From NCBI GenBank assembly GCA_029255685.2, contig CM055313.2, positions 74,626,641 to 74,690,640 of the forward strand: a stretch of DNA of 64,000 nt, given 5' to 3'. Numbering within the stretch: the first letter of the stretch is position 1; each line of letters begins with the position of its first letter. The stretch comes from Silene conica. Lineage: Eukaryota > Streptophyta > Magnoliopsida > Caryophyllales > Caryophyllaceae. Of the stretch, positions 38,494 to 49,211 are shown in pieces. The notes under the pieces were generated by a model, which was given only the letters and a program-made list of their open reading frames with translations, did no database searches and was not told where the DNA came from. Both the position numbers and the translations under genes were made by a program.

Positions 38494-38854
38494 GGGTTAT
38501 TTCAAAGGAATAATCCAACCTATACCTCATTTTCTCATATTAATCCCAACTAACGATTAACTGAAAAAATCCAACCTATGACCTCAATTATCTTTCATTG
38601 AACTTTGTCTATTTTAGAACTCCTATTTTCGATAAGAAAGCACGTCACCTTGACTTACTTTTTGTTTTTCCTTCTTCCTGGACAAAAAGTAAGTGAAGGT
38701 GATGTGCTAACCTACCGATAATAAAAGTTTAAAAATAGTCAAAGTTCAATGAAAGATAAATATGGTTATAGGTTGGATTTTTCTTAGTTAATCGTTAGTA
38801 TGGATTAATATGAGAAGATGTGACATAGATTGGATTATTCCCATGAAATAACCC
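38494..38854. mobile_element. Fold-back MITE with 9-bp target duplication (Mutator-like)
   Basis: 361 bp whose arms of about 140 bases are reverse complements (GGGTTATTTCA...TGAAATAACCC). It is flanked by the perfect 9-bp duplication AAAATAAAC (38485-38493, 38855-38863). A 9-bp duplication points to the Mutator superfamily. No ORF. Confidence 0.8.
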
Positions 38855-38910
38855 AAAATAAACACAAGTCTTCAAACACAACTTCCATTATCGAAAATTA
38901 TTATTACTAA

Positions 38911-39292
38911 TCTTATCTATATAAAACCAAGATCATTTCAATTATTCTCATGTATCCATGTCAGCACATATAATTTTGTGGAGTCATCGGTTTACGAGTC
39001 AAACTAGGGTTCTCACTTTGGGGGTCAGTCCGAGTCTGAATCAGATCATTCTAATCAAGTTATTGTTGTCAGTCTACATCAACGTACATATTAATTTTAT
39101 ACATATTTATATTAAACAACCTACATACATTAAATTTAAAATTGAAAATCAAGGGATAATATTAAATTCCCTTAAATTCTATATCTAATCAATATTTTAA
39201 ATACATGCAAATTATAATTACATGAAATTGATACATTTAGTCAAATTGTTGAATATTTCATCCCGTGCAATTTTGCACGGGAATAAAACTAT
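38911..39292 (+). mobile_element. Small non-autonomous Helitron candidate
   Basis: Begins TCTTATCTATATAAAACCAA after an A. It ends with a CCCGTGCAA/TTTTGCACGGG hairpin (39262-39281) about 10 bases before CTAT, close to the Helitron CTRR end, followed by T. No coding sequence. The 3' tetranucleotide is not canonical, hence modest confidence. Confidence 0.45.
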
Positions 39293-39448
39293 TTTTGTTA
39301 GTATCAGTAACAAATAAATGATTTTTCTTACATAAAAAATTATTTAACATGTGAAACCGGCTAGTCTCTCTTAAGATGAATATATTCGTTCTAAGATTAA
39401 AACCGATCAAATATATTAAATAAAATAAATGTGAAATGTCTAGAAAAT

Positions 39449-39653
39449 CACAAATTCTCATCGAGGACGGAAGTATCCGTCTTAAACTTAAGACGGGTCA
39501 AATAATAACCCATTTGCATAGATAAGACAATTATCTTGATGTTTCCTAGATTTTTTCATTCATACATGTTGTAACTACTTAACCCGTCTTAACTTAAATG
39601 GATCACAAATTCTCATTTGCGACGGCAATATCCGTCTTAAGAGAGACTTATTG
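39449..39653. mobile_element. Mutator-like MITE, family M1
   Basis: 205 bp from CACAAATTCTCATCGAGGAC to ...GAGAGACTTATTG, flanked by the 9-bp duplication CTAGAAAAT/TTAGAAAAT with one mismatch. It contains a second internal copy of the CACAAATTCTCATTTGCGAC end. Confidence 0.65.
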
Positions 39654-40311
39654 TTAGAAAATAACATATAATACACAATTGTGTATGAGAATTGTACATG
39701 CTTGAATGGGTAAAATTTTTAACACTTGACATGTTTGAATAGAAAAACATTAACATGAAGTAGCACAAATTAGATAATCACAAATTCTTATTTAAGACGG
39801 AACTACCCGTCGCAAGCTTGCGACGGGCCAAATATCGACCGTACTGTAGCTATATGGGTTTGGGTCTGCGAAGTGATGTCTGTCGCCTACTCCTGCAACA
39901 TTGTCCTTCACTGTAGCTATATGTATTTAATTTGTTGGCAATTTAATATTAATAATTGGTTATTTAATATTACTATTAATAATACTATAATAATAATAAC
40001 CTAATATTATCATACAAATATCTTTCTTACAATCACAATTCCGCCACTTTCTCCTTCAAATTGTACTCATTTCTTCATGAACACAACATCATCTAATCTC
40101 ATTTCTCTCTCTAATTTTTTACATATAATACAGTGAAAATAACCCAGAACTTTTACGTAAAATATTGACGTTTGAAGGTTATTGTTTATCATCTATGTTG
40201 GGTTTTATATTCTTTGTGTTTTTTGTTCTATATTGGTCGTATATTTTTTGTTTCATCTTTGTTAGTGAGCAAACATGTGGCACTGGGTTTTGTTTTTTGC
40301 GTTTTTTGTTG

Positions 40312-40878
40312 GTATGAAGTTCATATGTCAGGTAAATGTTGCTACTTTTCGGGTTTATGTGTCCCTGGCAAACTATTGTAAGAGTTTGTTCAGATTAATA
40401 TCCGTTAAGTGTTGTTTGTTTGAGTGGTATATGAGGCATTGTAAGAGTATTTTAGTTACTAACTGGGGTTGCAGGTATGTAGTAGTAAACTGAGTAGGTG
40501 GAGATGTCAGTGAAATGTTGATAGGTTTAGTGGATATGTTTCCCTGGCAAAGTTTCTTACAAGCTTCTCCTTTTGTTTTATGTTTTGAGTGAGCAAATAT
40601 TGTATCTTTCATGTTTTCTGGGTTTCTTGTAATGAAGTTTACGCGTCAGAACAATGTTTGCTACTTTTGGGGGTTATGTGTCCCGGGCAAATTATTGTAA
40701 GAGTTTGTTGAGATTAATGTCAGTTAAATGTTGTCAGTTTTCGGGGTATATGAGGCCATGTAAGAGTACTTTAGTTACCAACTGGGGTTGCAGGTATGTA
40801 GTAGTAATTTATCTGAGTTGGTGGAGATGTCAGGGAAATGTTGATAGGTTTAGTGGATATGCACCCCTGTCAAAGTAT
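40312..40878 (+). repeat. Two tandem units of about 320 bp with shorter internal repeats
   Basis: 40312-40553 and 40632-40878 align closely (for example GTTACTAACTGGGGTTGCAG versus GTTACCAACTGGGGTTGCAG). Within each, a shorter unit recurs with the pattern AAATGTTG...TATGTGTCCC...GGCAAA...TTGTAAGAG. Read in one frame this gives recurrent CKS and YM/YV residues, but stops and frame changes argue against a gene. Confidence 0.6.
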
Positions 40879-41339
40879 TGTAAGATACTCTATTCAGAAT
40901 AATGTCGTCATTTATGTGTGTTTATGTATATTTTTTACGGGGGAGATGTGAACATTTGTTATTCGATGAAAAATTGGTCTATTAATATTGGAGGAGGTAT
41001 TTTCATTATTCACTGATTTGTTTTTAATAATTTGTATTTCCTGGATTTTGTTGTTGGTTTTGTTGAATTAGTTTAATAAAATGTTGTTGATTATTTGTAT
41101 GAGTTTTTTATGTTGTTGTACTCACTATTTTATGGCTTAGGATTTCATCTTTTGTGTGTTTTTTCTGAGTTTTTGGGTTTCTCAGTTCGGAATTTGAAGA
41201 TCTTCGTTTTTTTGACATGATTTCTGAATTTTTGGATTTCTGGATTTGGGGTTTGAAGATCTTCATTCGTCTGACATGGTTTTAAAGAGGATGAGAAGCC
41301 TGCGGATGAAGAAACATTTAGTTTTAAAGAGTTGTTCCC

Positions 41340-41965
41340 ATTTTTGGGTATTATGTATTGTACTGTTTGTATGTTAAGAAAACAACAAAGAGTGTATACA
41401 AATTGAGTGTATGCTATATACTAATATGTTGTGAGGTATATTAAAATTGTACTGTCATTACATAATTTATGATATTGGATACATATTTTTTTTTCATTTA
41501 CGTGACCTTGTTATTTGAAATATGTTTTACATTATTTAATTTATTGGATATGCTATTGACATTTTTGAAGCTGTTGTCTACACATTTTCTTTTTTTGAGT
41601 TGTTCCCATTTTTTGTTTATTATGTGTCTAATTGTTTATATGGTTACAAAATATGTTAAGGTGTCATATATTATTATAGTTATTATAAAACATATGTTAT
41701 TTCATAATTTGTGGTCATGTTTCTTCATTTTGTCACCACTATTTATATTTACTATTGAATTGTTGTGCCCATTTTTGTGTATTATGTTTTGTATTGTTTA
41801 AATGTTTACAAAATAGCAAAGACTGGTTATGAATTGATTATATCTAATATAGTAATATGTTATGATATTAAGTAAAATTGTTTTGTATCTACATTATTTA
41901 TTATATTGGGTACATTTACTTCGTCATTTATGTGACCTTATTTCTTTATTTTGTCATTCGTATCT
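41340..41965 (+). repeat. Decayed tandem duplication with a period of about 440 bp
   Basis: 41342-41520 (TATTATGTATTGTACTGTTTG ... GTGACCTT) is repeated in diverged form at 41780-41945 (TATTATGTTTTGTATTGTTTA ... GTGACCTT). AT-rich and without coding potential. Confidence 0.5.
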
Positions 41966-42519
41966 GTTTTTGACACTATAGCATATGCCTTATAGCATAT
42001 GTCTCACCATCACTAATTCGCCTCTCCGAACGATGATGCTGCTGCCACTACGTTGGAGTTAGGTCATGGTTGTGTTTTGTGAAATGCACGCGTAGGTTGG
42101 CTTAACATTGACATCGAGTTACTGCAACCCTCCTCGTCCGTTCATCAAGAAATTACAGGGTTACAATAGTCACATAACTATCCACAAATACGTGCATAAT
42201 TACTAACAACAAAATACATATAACGGACACCCAATTGATTTTCCAAAAATGTGGTAAGATTTTTTTGATATCCGTGTAATTTTACAAAATAAAGATTCGA
42301 AACATTGATAAACATGTTAACAGATTGTCATTCATGTTGTATTTCCTTTGGCAACGTATCCGTCAATTATGTTCACATTCTTGTAGAATATGTCACCATT
42401 CCAAAACACGTTATATATTTGCTAACCAATAAAGCAGACATATGTATACACGAATTCAAATAATGTAACACAATCTACATGGTAAACTTTAGAAGTAAAA
42501 AAAATAAGACTATAAACAA

Positions 42520-43317
42520 CGGAATTACTTTTTCACATACGACTTTTACTTTTTCACATACATTTTTCCACAATATTTCCAATCATTACCCTCCGCTCAA
42601 GTAAAAAACCTTGCTTTTTTTATTTTCCAATTTCTCCTAAAACCTAATTAAATTTCAATCAACTTATTCAATTATGTATATTAATTCTCATATCAAACTA
42701 GTAGTTACTTCAATTTATCAAAAAAAACTATAACTTTGCTTTCTGATACACAAAACTGCACGATCAATTATTTTGTCCGTTGATTTATAAAATAAAAAAC
42801 AGAACTATATATTCAATCCTTCCTCATCGTACATGTGTACCCGGAATTTAATTAAGCAACCCACAATCAAAGTAACTAATTCCTGAAAGTTCTGGTGCTG
42901 TATTCTTAGACAATTGAAAAACCATAACATTGTTTCAACACAATAATTGACTGTGCGGCAGATTTCAATTCGGCATGCATTCAAGACTTTTTTCTTTTTT
43001 AATTTATGGCTTAATGAATTTTACATACATGAAAGAGCAAGGAAGATGGTGATGTACGGGGATTGCATTGGATGTGATCGGGGATGCTTGAAGGGTGGTT
43101 CGTTGTTGGAATTGCGGTTCGGGATTGATGGTGTCTCTGATAGAATCGCTCAATATGGGTGGTTGGTGGTGATAAGGTAGGGGAATGGATACGTTGGCGG
43201 CAGTGGTGAATGGAGTAGGTAGGATGAGATTTGAGAGATGATTGAAAAATGAGAGGGGTAAAAGGCGTAATTTACGTATGTGAAAAAGTAATATTCGTAT
43301 GTGAAAAAGTACGACCC
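42520..43317. mobile_element. Nested Mutator-like non-autonomous element, family M2
   Basis: 798 bp with ends CGGAATTACTTTTTCACATACG and, reversed, GGGTCGTACTTTTTCACATACG. The ACTTTTTCACATACG motif occurs twice at each end. ATAAACAA is repeated at both flanks (42512-42519, 43318-43325). The duplicated sequence at 43590-43740 shows the same site without the insert. No transposase seen. Confidence 0.75.
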
Positions 43318-43329
43318 ATAAACAATAGC

Positions 43330-43740
43330 AAAAAACAAGGTTACAAAAATAACATACAATATGTAGCCAATATCCAAAACAAATGTAAGGACAATACAAT
43401 TTCCACAAACCACAGAACATTTTAACATATAAGAAGTGTAAACGGCAACAACAGTACAGTACATGGGAACAATTATTTTTACAAAGTGTATTCATATTTC
43501 TCAATGATGTAAAAAAATTTAGTGAAAACCAAATCTAAAAAGGTCTGTACAAAAAAGATTCAACATACGTAATGTAACACATTGAGTGTGCTAAATCTCT
43601 AGAAGTCAAAATAAATAAGACTACAAACACTATCAAGAAACAAGGTTACAAAAATAACATAGGTTATGGAGCCAATATCCTAACAAATGTAAGGACAATA
43701 CAATTTCCACCAACATCAGAACATTTCAACATATTGGTTG
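43330..43740. repeat. Tandem duplicate block (period about 300 bp)
   Basis: ACAAGGTTACAAAAATAACATA, then CCAATATCC, ACAAATGTAAGGACAATACA and ATTTCCAC occur at about 43336-43430 and again at about 43640-43735. Left of the M2 insertion, 42487-42519 continues the first copy. Confidence 0.65.
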
Positions 43741-43799
43741 TCGCTCAACTTCTTCTAATACAACATCTTTTGTCACTGTCACATTATTGAAAAAGTTTG

Positions 43800-44260
43800 T
43801 CAGATCTTCATGTTCTAACCCTAAAAATAACAAAATATAAAAATATGATCAGATCTTCATAATGCATATTAAAACCCCCATAATCCTAAACCCAGAAATC
43901 GATTAACCATGTCCAAACAAAAATACCGAGAAATGAGAACAAATTAAAAACATGATATATTTTTCAGAAACACTAAAAATGTGTGTCAGATCTTCATGTT
44001 CTAACCCCAAAAATTACAAAATATATAAAAATAATCAGATCTTCATAATGCATGTTAAAAACCCGAACACCCAGAAATCGATAACCCCAAAAATAATAGA
44101 ATATACAAATAATAAAATAAACGGACTAATAAAATACACAAATAACAATAAACCCAGAAATTATTGTAAACTTTAGTAATGAAAATACCGAGAAATGGGG
44201 AAAAAAATTACAAACATGATATATTTTCCAGAAAAATTACAAACATGACATATGTATTTA
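43800..44260. repeat. Tandem duplicate block (period about 180 bp)
   Basis: CAGATCTTCATGTTCTAACCC, CAGATCTTCATAATGCAT and AACCCAGAAATCGAT-type blocks occur twice, followed by two ACATGATATATTTT[TC]CAGAAA copies. GAAGATCT-rich sequence at 41150-41290 looks like a diverged inverted counterpart. Confidence 0.55.
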
Positions 44261-44636
44261 TTTGGTAGATGAAGAATTTGAGAACACGTAGGATTTTTAG
44301 AGAGAAGAGGATAGAGTAATGAGAGAAGATGGTAAATTGATTTGAATTGAGATGAGGAAATTTTAGAGGTTGAATAATTGTGACAGACAATGTATGGGAA
44401 AGAGGGGAGTTTTATTAATTTTTTAATACCAAAATGTCATATCAATTAATCACCAACATCACCCACTTGCATACACCATATTCCACAAAACATACCGTAT
44501 TTGACTAAAACGGTACGTATTTGGCCCGTCACAAGCTTGCGACGAGTACGTCCGTCTTAAGAAAAACGAACTGTTAGATAATAGAGAAAGAAATAAAATC
44601 AGGGTCCCACGTAAAAGATTGAAGTACAAATAAATA

Positions 44637-45060
44637 CTAGTGTTAAACCCGTGCAAAAAATGCACGGGTCGAAATAACAATTGTTATTATTAGATGAAGA
44701 AAAATATAATTGAATATGGTTAATTTGCAATGCCGAAATAATCCAATAAGTTCGTATTCAACGTACAAATTAATTAAAGTACTAATCACTACCATACGAT
44801 GCAAATAAAACAAACGATGCAAAGTATCTTACAATGTTATAAGTAATATTAACTTCACAAATACTGAATAATTTCACGGTAAACTACGTTGGTTGTAGTA
44901 CTCGATGTACGCTTGTTGTTGGCGCAAATCAATAGCTTCATGCCTTGTTTGTTAGTAACCCTAGAGATCGCTACATAAAGTTGTCTATGATTGAAGACCG
45001 GCCTTGGAAGATAAATGCTCACTTGAGATAAGGATTGACCCTGACTTTTTTCATTAGCTT
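44637..45060 (-). mobile_element. Helitron 3' end with Pif1-like helicase remnant
   Basis: On the minus strand, 45059 to 44855 reads ANEKSQGQSLSQVSIYLPRP then VFNHRQLYVAISRVTNKQGM and a short tail to a stop. These are the conserved last helicase motifs (KSQGQ, LYVAISR) of plant Helitron RepHel proteins. About 190 bases further on come a GC-rich hairpin (44647-44669) and then CTAG (44637-44640) followed by T, the canonical Helitron 3' terminus. The 5' part of the protein is missing; the 5' end was not found. Confidence 0.75.
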
Positions 45061-45940
45061 AGACGTCATATTTTATTTTTCTTAGTTACCCTTATATTTT
45101 TTATGGTTTGATAATAATTTGTATAAATTAAAAAATTACGAAAATTATGTGAACCAATTATTTTCAATCTACACGCTTTTTATTATCAGATATATATCAT
45201 CAATCAAAATTTCCGAAATTTCTATATTAAAATCCAGTACATAAACCCAACCAAATTAGTTAAAATCGAAAAATAAAATTTCATTAGCTTAGACATCATC
45301 TTTTATTTTTCTTAGTTACCCTTATATTTTATATGGTTTGATAATAATTCGAGTAAATTAAAAAAATACGAAAATTATGTGAACCAATTATTTTCAATCT
45401 ACACGCTTTTTAGAATTAGATATATATCGTCAATCAAAATTTACGAAATCTCTATATTAAAATCTCTATATTAAAATACAGTACATAAACCCAACCAAAT
45501 TAGTTAAAATTATCGAAAAATAAAAGTTCATTAGCTTAGACGTCATCTTTTATTTTTCTTAGTTACCCTTATATTTTATATGGTTTGATAATAATTTGTG
45601 TAAATTAAAAAATTACGAAAATCATGTGAACCAATTATTTTAAATCTACACGCTTTTTAGAATCAGATATATATCGTCAATCAAAATTTACGAAATCTCT
45701 ATGTTAAAATACAGTACATAAACCCAACCAAATTAGTTAAAATCGAAAAATAAAATTTCATTGGCTTAGACGTCATCTTTCATTTTTCTTATTTACCCTT
45801 ATATTTTATATGTTTTGATAATAATTTGTATAAATTAAAAAATTACGAAAATTATGCGAACCAATTATTTTCAATCTACACGCTTTTTATAATCAGATAT
45901 ATATCCTGAATCAAAATTTACGAAATCTCTATATTAATAT
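45053..45940. repeat. Tandem repeat, about four units of 229-247 bp
   Basis: Units start CATTAGCTTAGACGTCAT-like at 45053, 45282, 45529 and 45759. They contain CTTAGTTACCCTTATATTTT, GTGAACCAATTATTTT and ATCTACACGCTTTTTA in fixed order. The last unit ends near 45936. Unit 1 begins exactly where helicase similarity ends. Confidence 0.8.
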
Positions 45941-46188
45941 ATAATAATAATAATTGTTTTGTGTGTCTTTGATGCAGGTACAAAGACATCGAAATTTTTA
46001 ATATTATCTCGACGATGAAGGGCTAGAGCATCGATCTTAGAGATTATATTTTATCAATTGAAATTGAAATGTGTTTTGTTTAGTTGTACTCTTGGTTGTA
46101 ATTAAATTGTTTGACATGTAGTCATTATTTGTAATTTGTAATCTGTAATTTTTAATTATATAATACAATATGCTATAACAATTACAAA

Positions 46189-46250
46189 TTCGACATTCGA
46201 CATTCGACATTCGACATTCGACATTCGACATTCGACATTCGACATTCGAC
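46189..46250. repeat. Seven-base microsatellite (CATTCGA)n
   Basis: Nearly nine perfect units. The apparent minus-strand peptide MSNVECR repeated is only a reading of this microsatellite. Confidence 0.9.
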
Positions 46251-46449
46251 AATATGATTAAACAACTAAATTAAACAACTAAAATTAAAATAAGTTGGAG
46301 AGAACTAATATGGAGAGAGGGAGTAATTAATTGTTTAGTGGAGAGAGAGTAACTAATTCACATAGTAAACGTGGGTTGCTTTTTAATTAAAAAAAAAAAA
46401 GAAAAATTTCAGCCAATCACAACGCTTGAAATGTTGTTCTTTTTATAGA

Positions 46450-47052
46450 AAGGGCATTCGTAAAGGCAAAGTTGAAAAATAAAAAATGGGCCCCCCTTAA
46501 TTTACAACCAAAAAAAACAAAAATGCTGCCAATATGAATCGAGCACGTCTCACATTGGAAGAAAATCATATGACAACTGTTGTCCTACATGTACAATATT
46601 ACTCTTAAATGCTTCATTTTATTAATAATCCGTAACACTTGAAGTAGATTTGGGCCCCAAATTTTTAGGGGCCCCTGTGCGCTCGCACAGTTTGCTCATC
46701 CCTTGGGCCGGGCCTGCAAATCACCACATTACATTTACACCATTTCACTTTTGAGGTAATTCTAACAAGCCACGTAATCATCATTAAATTAAAAACAAAA
46801 AAATTAATGCATTTATAAGCATTAAATGCATACCAAGTTTTTAAATAGCATAATAACCAATAAAGTTTACACTTTTAATAAATTTAAGGCTATTTAGCAT
46901 ATTACTACCTAATATGTTCGTAAAGGCAAAGTTGAAAAATAAAAAATGGGCCCCCTTAATTTACAACCAAAAGAAACAAAAATGCTGCCAATATGAATCG
47001 AGCACGTGACACGTTGGAAGAAAATCATATGACAACTGTTGTGCTACAAGCA
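46450..47052. repeat. Direct repeat of about 140 bp, two copies 465 bp apart
   Basis: 46456-46596 and 46918-47052 share GTAAAGGCAAAGTTGAAAAA, ATGGGCCCCC, AATGCTGCCAATATGAATCG and GAAAATCATATGACAACTGT almost base for base. The sequence between them is unrelated. No gene. Confidence 0.65.
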
Positions 47053-47083
47053 TTAAACGCATACCAGTCTAAAACTTTGCATC

Positions 47084-47795
47084 TTACTACCTAATATGTT
47101 CAATTATTCAAATAACTACCTATTAAGTGTAAAAACTGACACGATTACTACCAAAATGACGGAAATTGCTAAAAAATGACGGAAATCAATTTATTTCGTT
47201 CCGTTTAAATTTAAAACCTAATTTAATACCCATATTACCCTTCCCCTCTCCTTCCTCCATTAAAATACCTTTCTACTTCAACAAAACTCATTTCTCCTTT
47301 TATCAATCTCGTTCTATTTCATCAATGGAACTCATTTTCCCCCAAATTTTCATCAATCTTGTTCTATTTTCATCAATAAATCCCAGATTTCTTCCTAAAT
47401 CTTCAAATTTTTCCGGTGGTAACATGTCTTCAAGGGTCTAATCGGGGCAAGAAGAAAGTTGGTTGCTTTTTTGGGTGAAATTGAGAAATTCCGGGAAAAA
47501 AAAAGTTGTTGGAATAATGGAGAGAATGGTAGAAGAAAGTGAGAATAAAGAGATTGATTTGAATGTTGAACCAGAATCATGGAGTTTAATCGGGTGAGGA
47601 AGAGAGTTGAAGATGTTTTATTAAGAAAGGGTAAAATCGTCATTTAACTTATCTCGAACATTTAAAACTAACTTAAGTTCGGTTTTCGTCAAAAAGGTAG
47701 CAAACTGATTAATGTTGTGTGATTTTAGGTAGTAAGTTGCAAAATTAATTATATTAGGTAGTAATATACAAGTTTTTGAACTTATTAGGTAGTAA
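47084..47795. repeat. Inverted-repeat-bounded element candidate
   Basis: The left side carries TTACTACCTAATATGTTCAA and ACTACCTATTAAGTG; the right side carries GGTAGTAAGTTGC, TTAGGTAGTAATATAC and CTTATTAGGTAGTAA in reverse. No target duplication recognised. A further TTACTACCTAATATGTTC at 46902 suggests an older or disrupted copy. Confidence 0.35.
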
Positions 47796-47898
47796 TTTGT
47801 CATATTTGCTAAATTTAAGAATAATTAATAAATCAAAAATGCATGCTAAACTTAAAATTTATGTGTTCATTGTTAGAAAATGTTAGCCCAATTAAAAA

Positions 47899-48440
47899 CC
47901 GGAATAACTTTTTCACATACAGACTTTACTTTTTCACATACATTTTTTTCATCAAATTTTCATATGCTACCCTTCTTCCTAACACAAACCCTTTTTCCTA
48001 AACATAAACAAAATAACTCTTATACGTAAATCTTCACCTAAAATTGAATTAATTACTCTGAAAACTTATACAATGAATTTAATTCTCCAACAATTTATCA
48101 ACGATTATTAGTACGTTTTACTGAAATTATTAAGTTTATATTCTACTGAAATTATATACATAGAGTCAATGTTAATAACGGTTTGTGGGTGGTGGATGAC
48201 ACAGTGGTTGACTGTCGTTTTGGGTTTGCACATCGGTTAACTATGATGCAGTGGTCGGCATCTATAGGTTATTGGTATCGGATTTCTGGGTTGTCGGTAT
48301 CTATCTGGTGATAAACTATTAACTACAATGAAATAAGAGCTAAAATGGGGATAAAAAGTACATATAAATATAACACATCACAAACTCATTTTATTCGCTG
48401 TTTTTAGGGTTTTTTTGATTAATTATACGTCAATATAGTG
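47899..48440. mobile_element. Second copy of family M2, left end only
   Basis: Starts CGGAATAACTTTTTCACATACA and repeats ACTTTTTCACATACATTTTT, as the M2 element at 42520 does. Downstream sequence keeps a loose likeness for about 250 bases. The right end is not recognised, so the end given is a guess. Confidence 0.4.
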
Positions 48441-49195
48441 GAAAATAATTTTACCTTTCTGATGCAAAGGTTGTGGGAAGTTCGAAATGCAAAAGAGATT
48501 TAGGAGATGGAGCACGGTCACGATTCGAGGAAAGTAGAGATTTTCATCAGATGGTTAGCACCTCCAGAAAATTGGGTGCGTTGAATATTGATGGAGCTTC
48601 AAAAGGTAACTCGCGAATGGCTTGGCGGGAGGGGTTTTTCGAAAGCTCCGGGACATTTTAGAAGCATTGGCAGAACGGTTAGGCGAGGCAACCGTGACTC
48701 GAGCTGAGCTAATGGCTTTGAAGAGGGGATTAACTATTGCTTTGGAGTGACGAGTTGCTAGGCTTATTGTCCAAACGAATTCTAAGACGATTATGGAATT
48801 TATGGAGTCTGTTTCGAGTGTCCCAACAGCCAATATTCATGTGGTCAAAATATGTCAATCTTTCATTTGAGACTCTCCATGGCGAGTAGAGATGCACCAT
48901 ACTTATTGGAAAGTTAATACATGTGCGAACTGGTTAACCAATCATGGAGTAGCACAAGCGTAATAACCGAATCGTTTTGATTTATCGAATGTGCCAAGCC
49001 AACTTCATAAGTTAGCATAACAAGATATAAGTGGTATCGCTTGGCCTCGCTTGATTCCGGCTTTCGCTATTTAGTTCGTTTGTTTGCTTTCAGTAGTTGA
49101 ATTTAGTTCGTTTGTTTGCATTCAGTAGTTGTAGGTTTGTAGTTTGTTTTGCTTTGTTTTTCTCTTTAAGGTGTTTTACCTTCTTCTCTTTACCA
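48440..49195 (+). pseudogene. LINE RNase H domain and 3' tail fragment
   Basis: Reads LGALNIDGASKGNS, then in other frames EALAERLGEATVTRAELMAL, RVARLIVQTNSKTIMEFM and TYWKVNTCANWLTNHG. This is the RVT_3-type RNase H domain found at the C-terminus of plant LINE ORF2. The usual third acidic residue is replaced (VQTNS for VxTDS), and there are several frame changes and stops. A T-rich 3' stretch follows to about 49195. No RT is attached. Confidence 0.65.
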
Positions 49196-49211
49196 AAGAA
49201 ATGCGGCCGAC

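Larger units (their letters stand above)
39779..44573. mobile_element. Large Mutator-like element, family M1 (4.8 kb)
   Basis: Terminal inverted repeats of about 55-60 bp share AAGACGG, TCGCAAGCTTG and GACGGGCCAAATA in the same spacing. Left end CACAAATTCTT, right end ...AAAAACGAACTG. A perfect 9-bp duplication TTAGATAAT flanks it (39770-39778, 44574-44582). I recognise no MULE transposase: ORFs inside are short and repetitive. The interior holds several decayed tandem duplications and a nested element (42520-43317). Probably non-autonomous, or an element that filled with repeats. Confidence 0.7.

Noticed and set aside
43004-43504. 166-aa minus-strand ORF rich in Phe, Tyr and Cys
   Set aside because: It spans the right end of the nested M2 element into flanking repeat sequence. 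The composition is that of AT-rich non-coding DNA.
46037-46252. Repeated MSNVECR peptide
   Set aside because: A 7-bp microsatellite read in frame; no gene.
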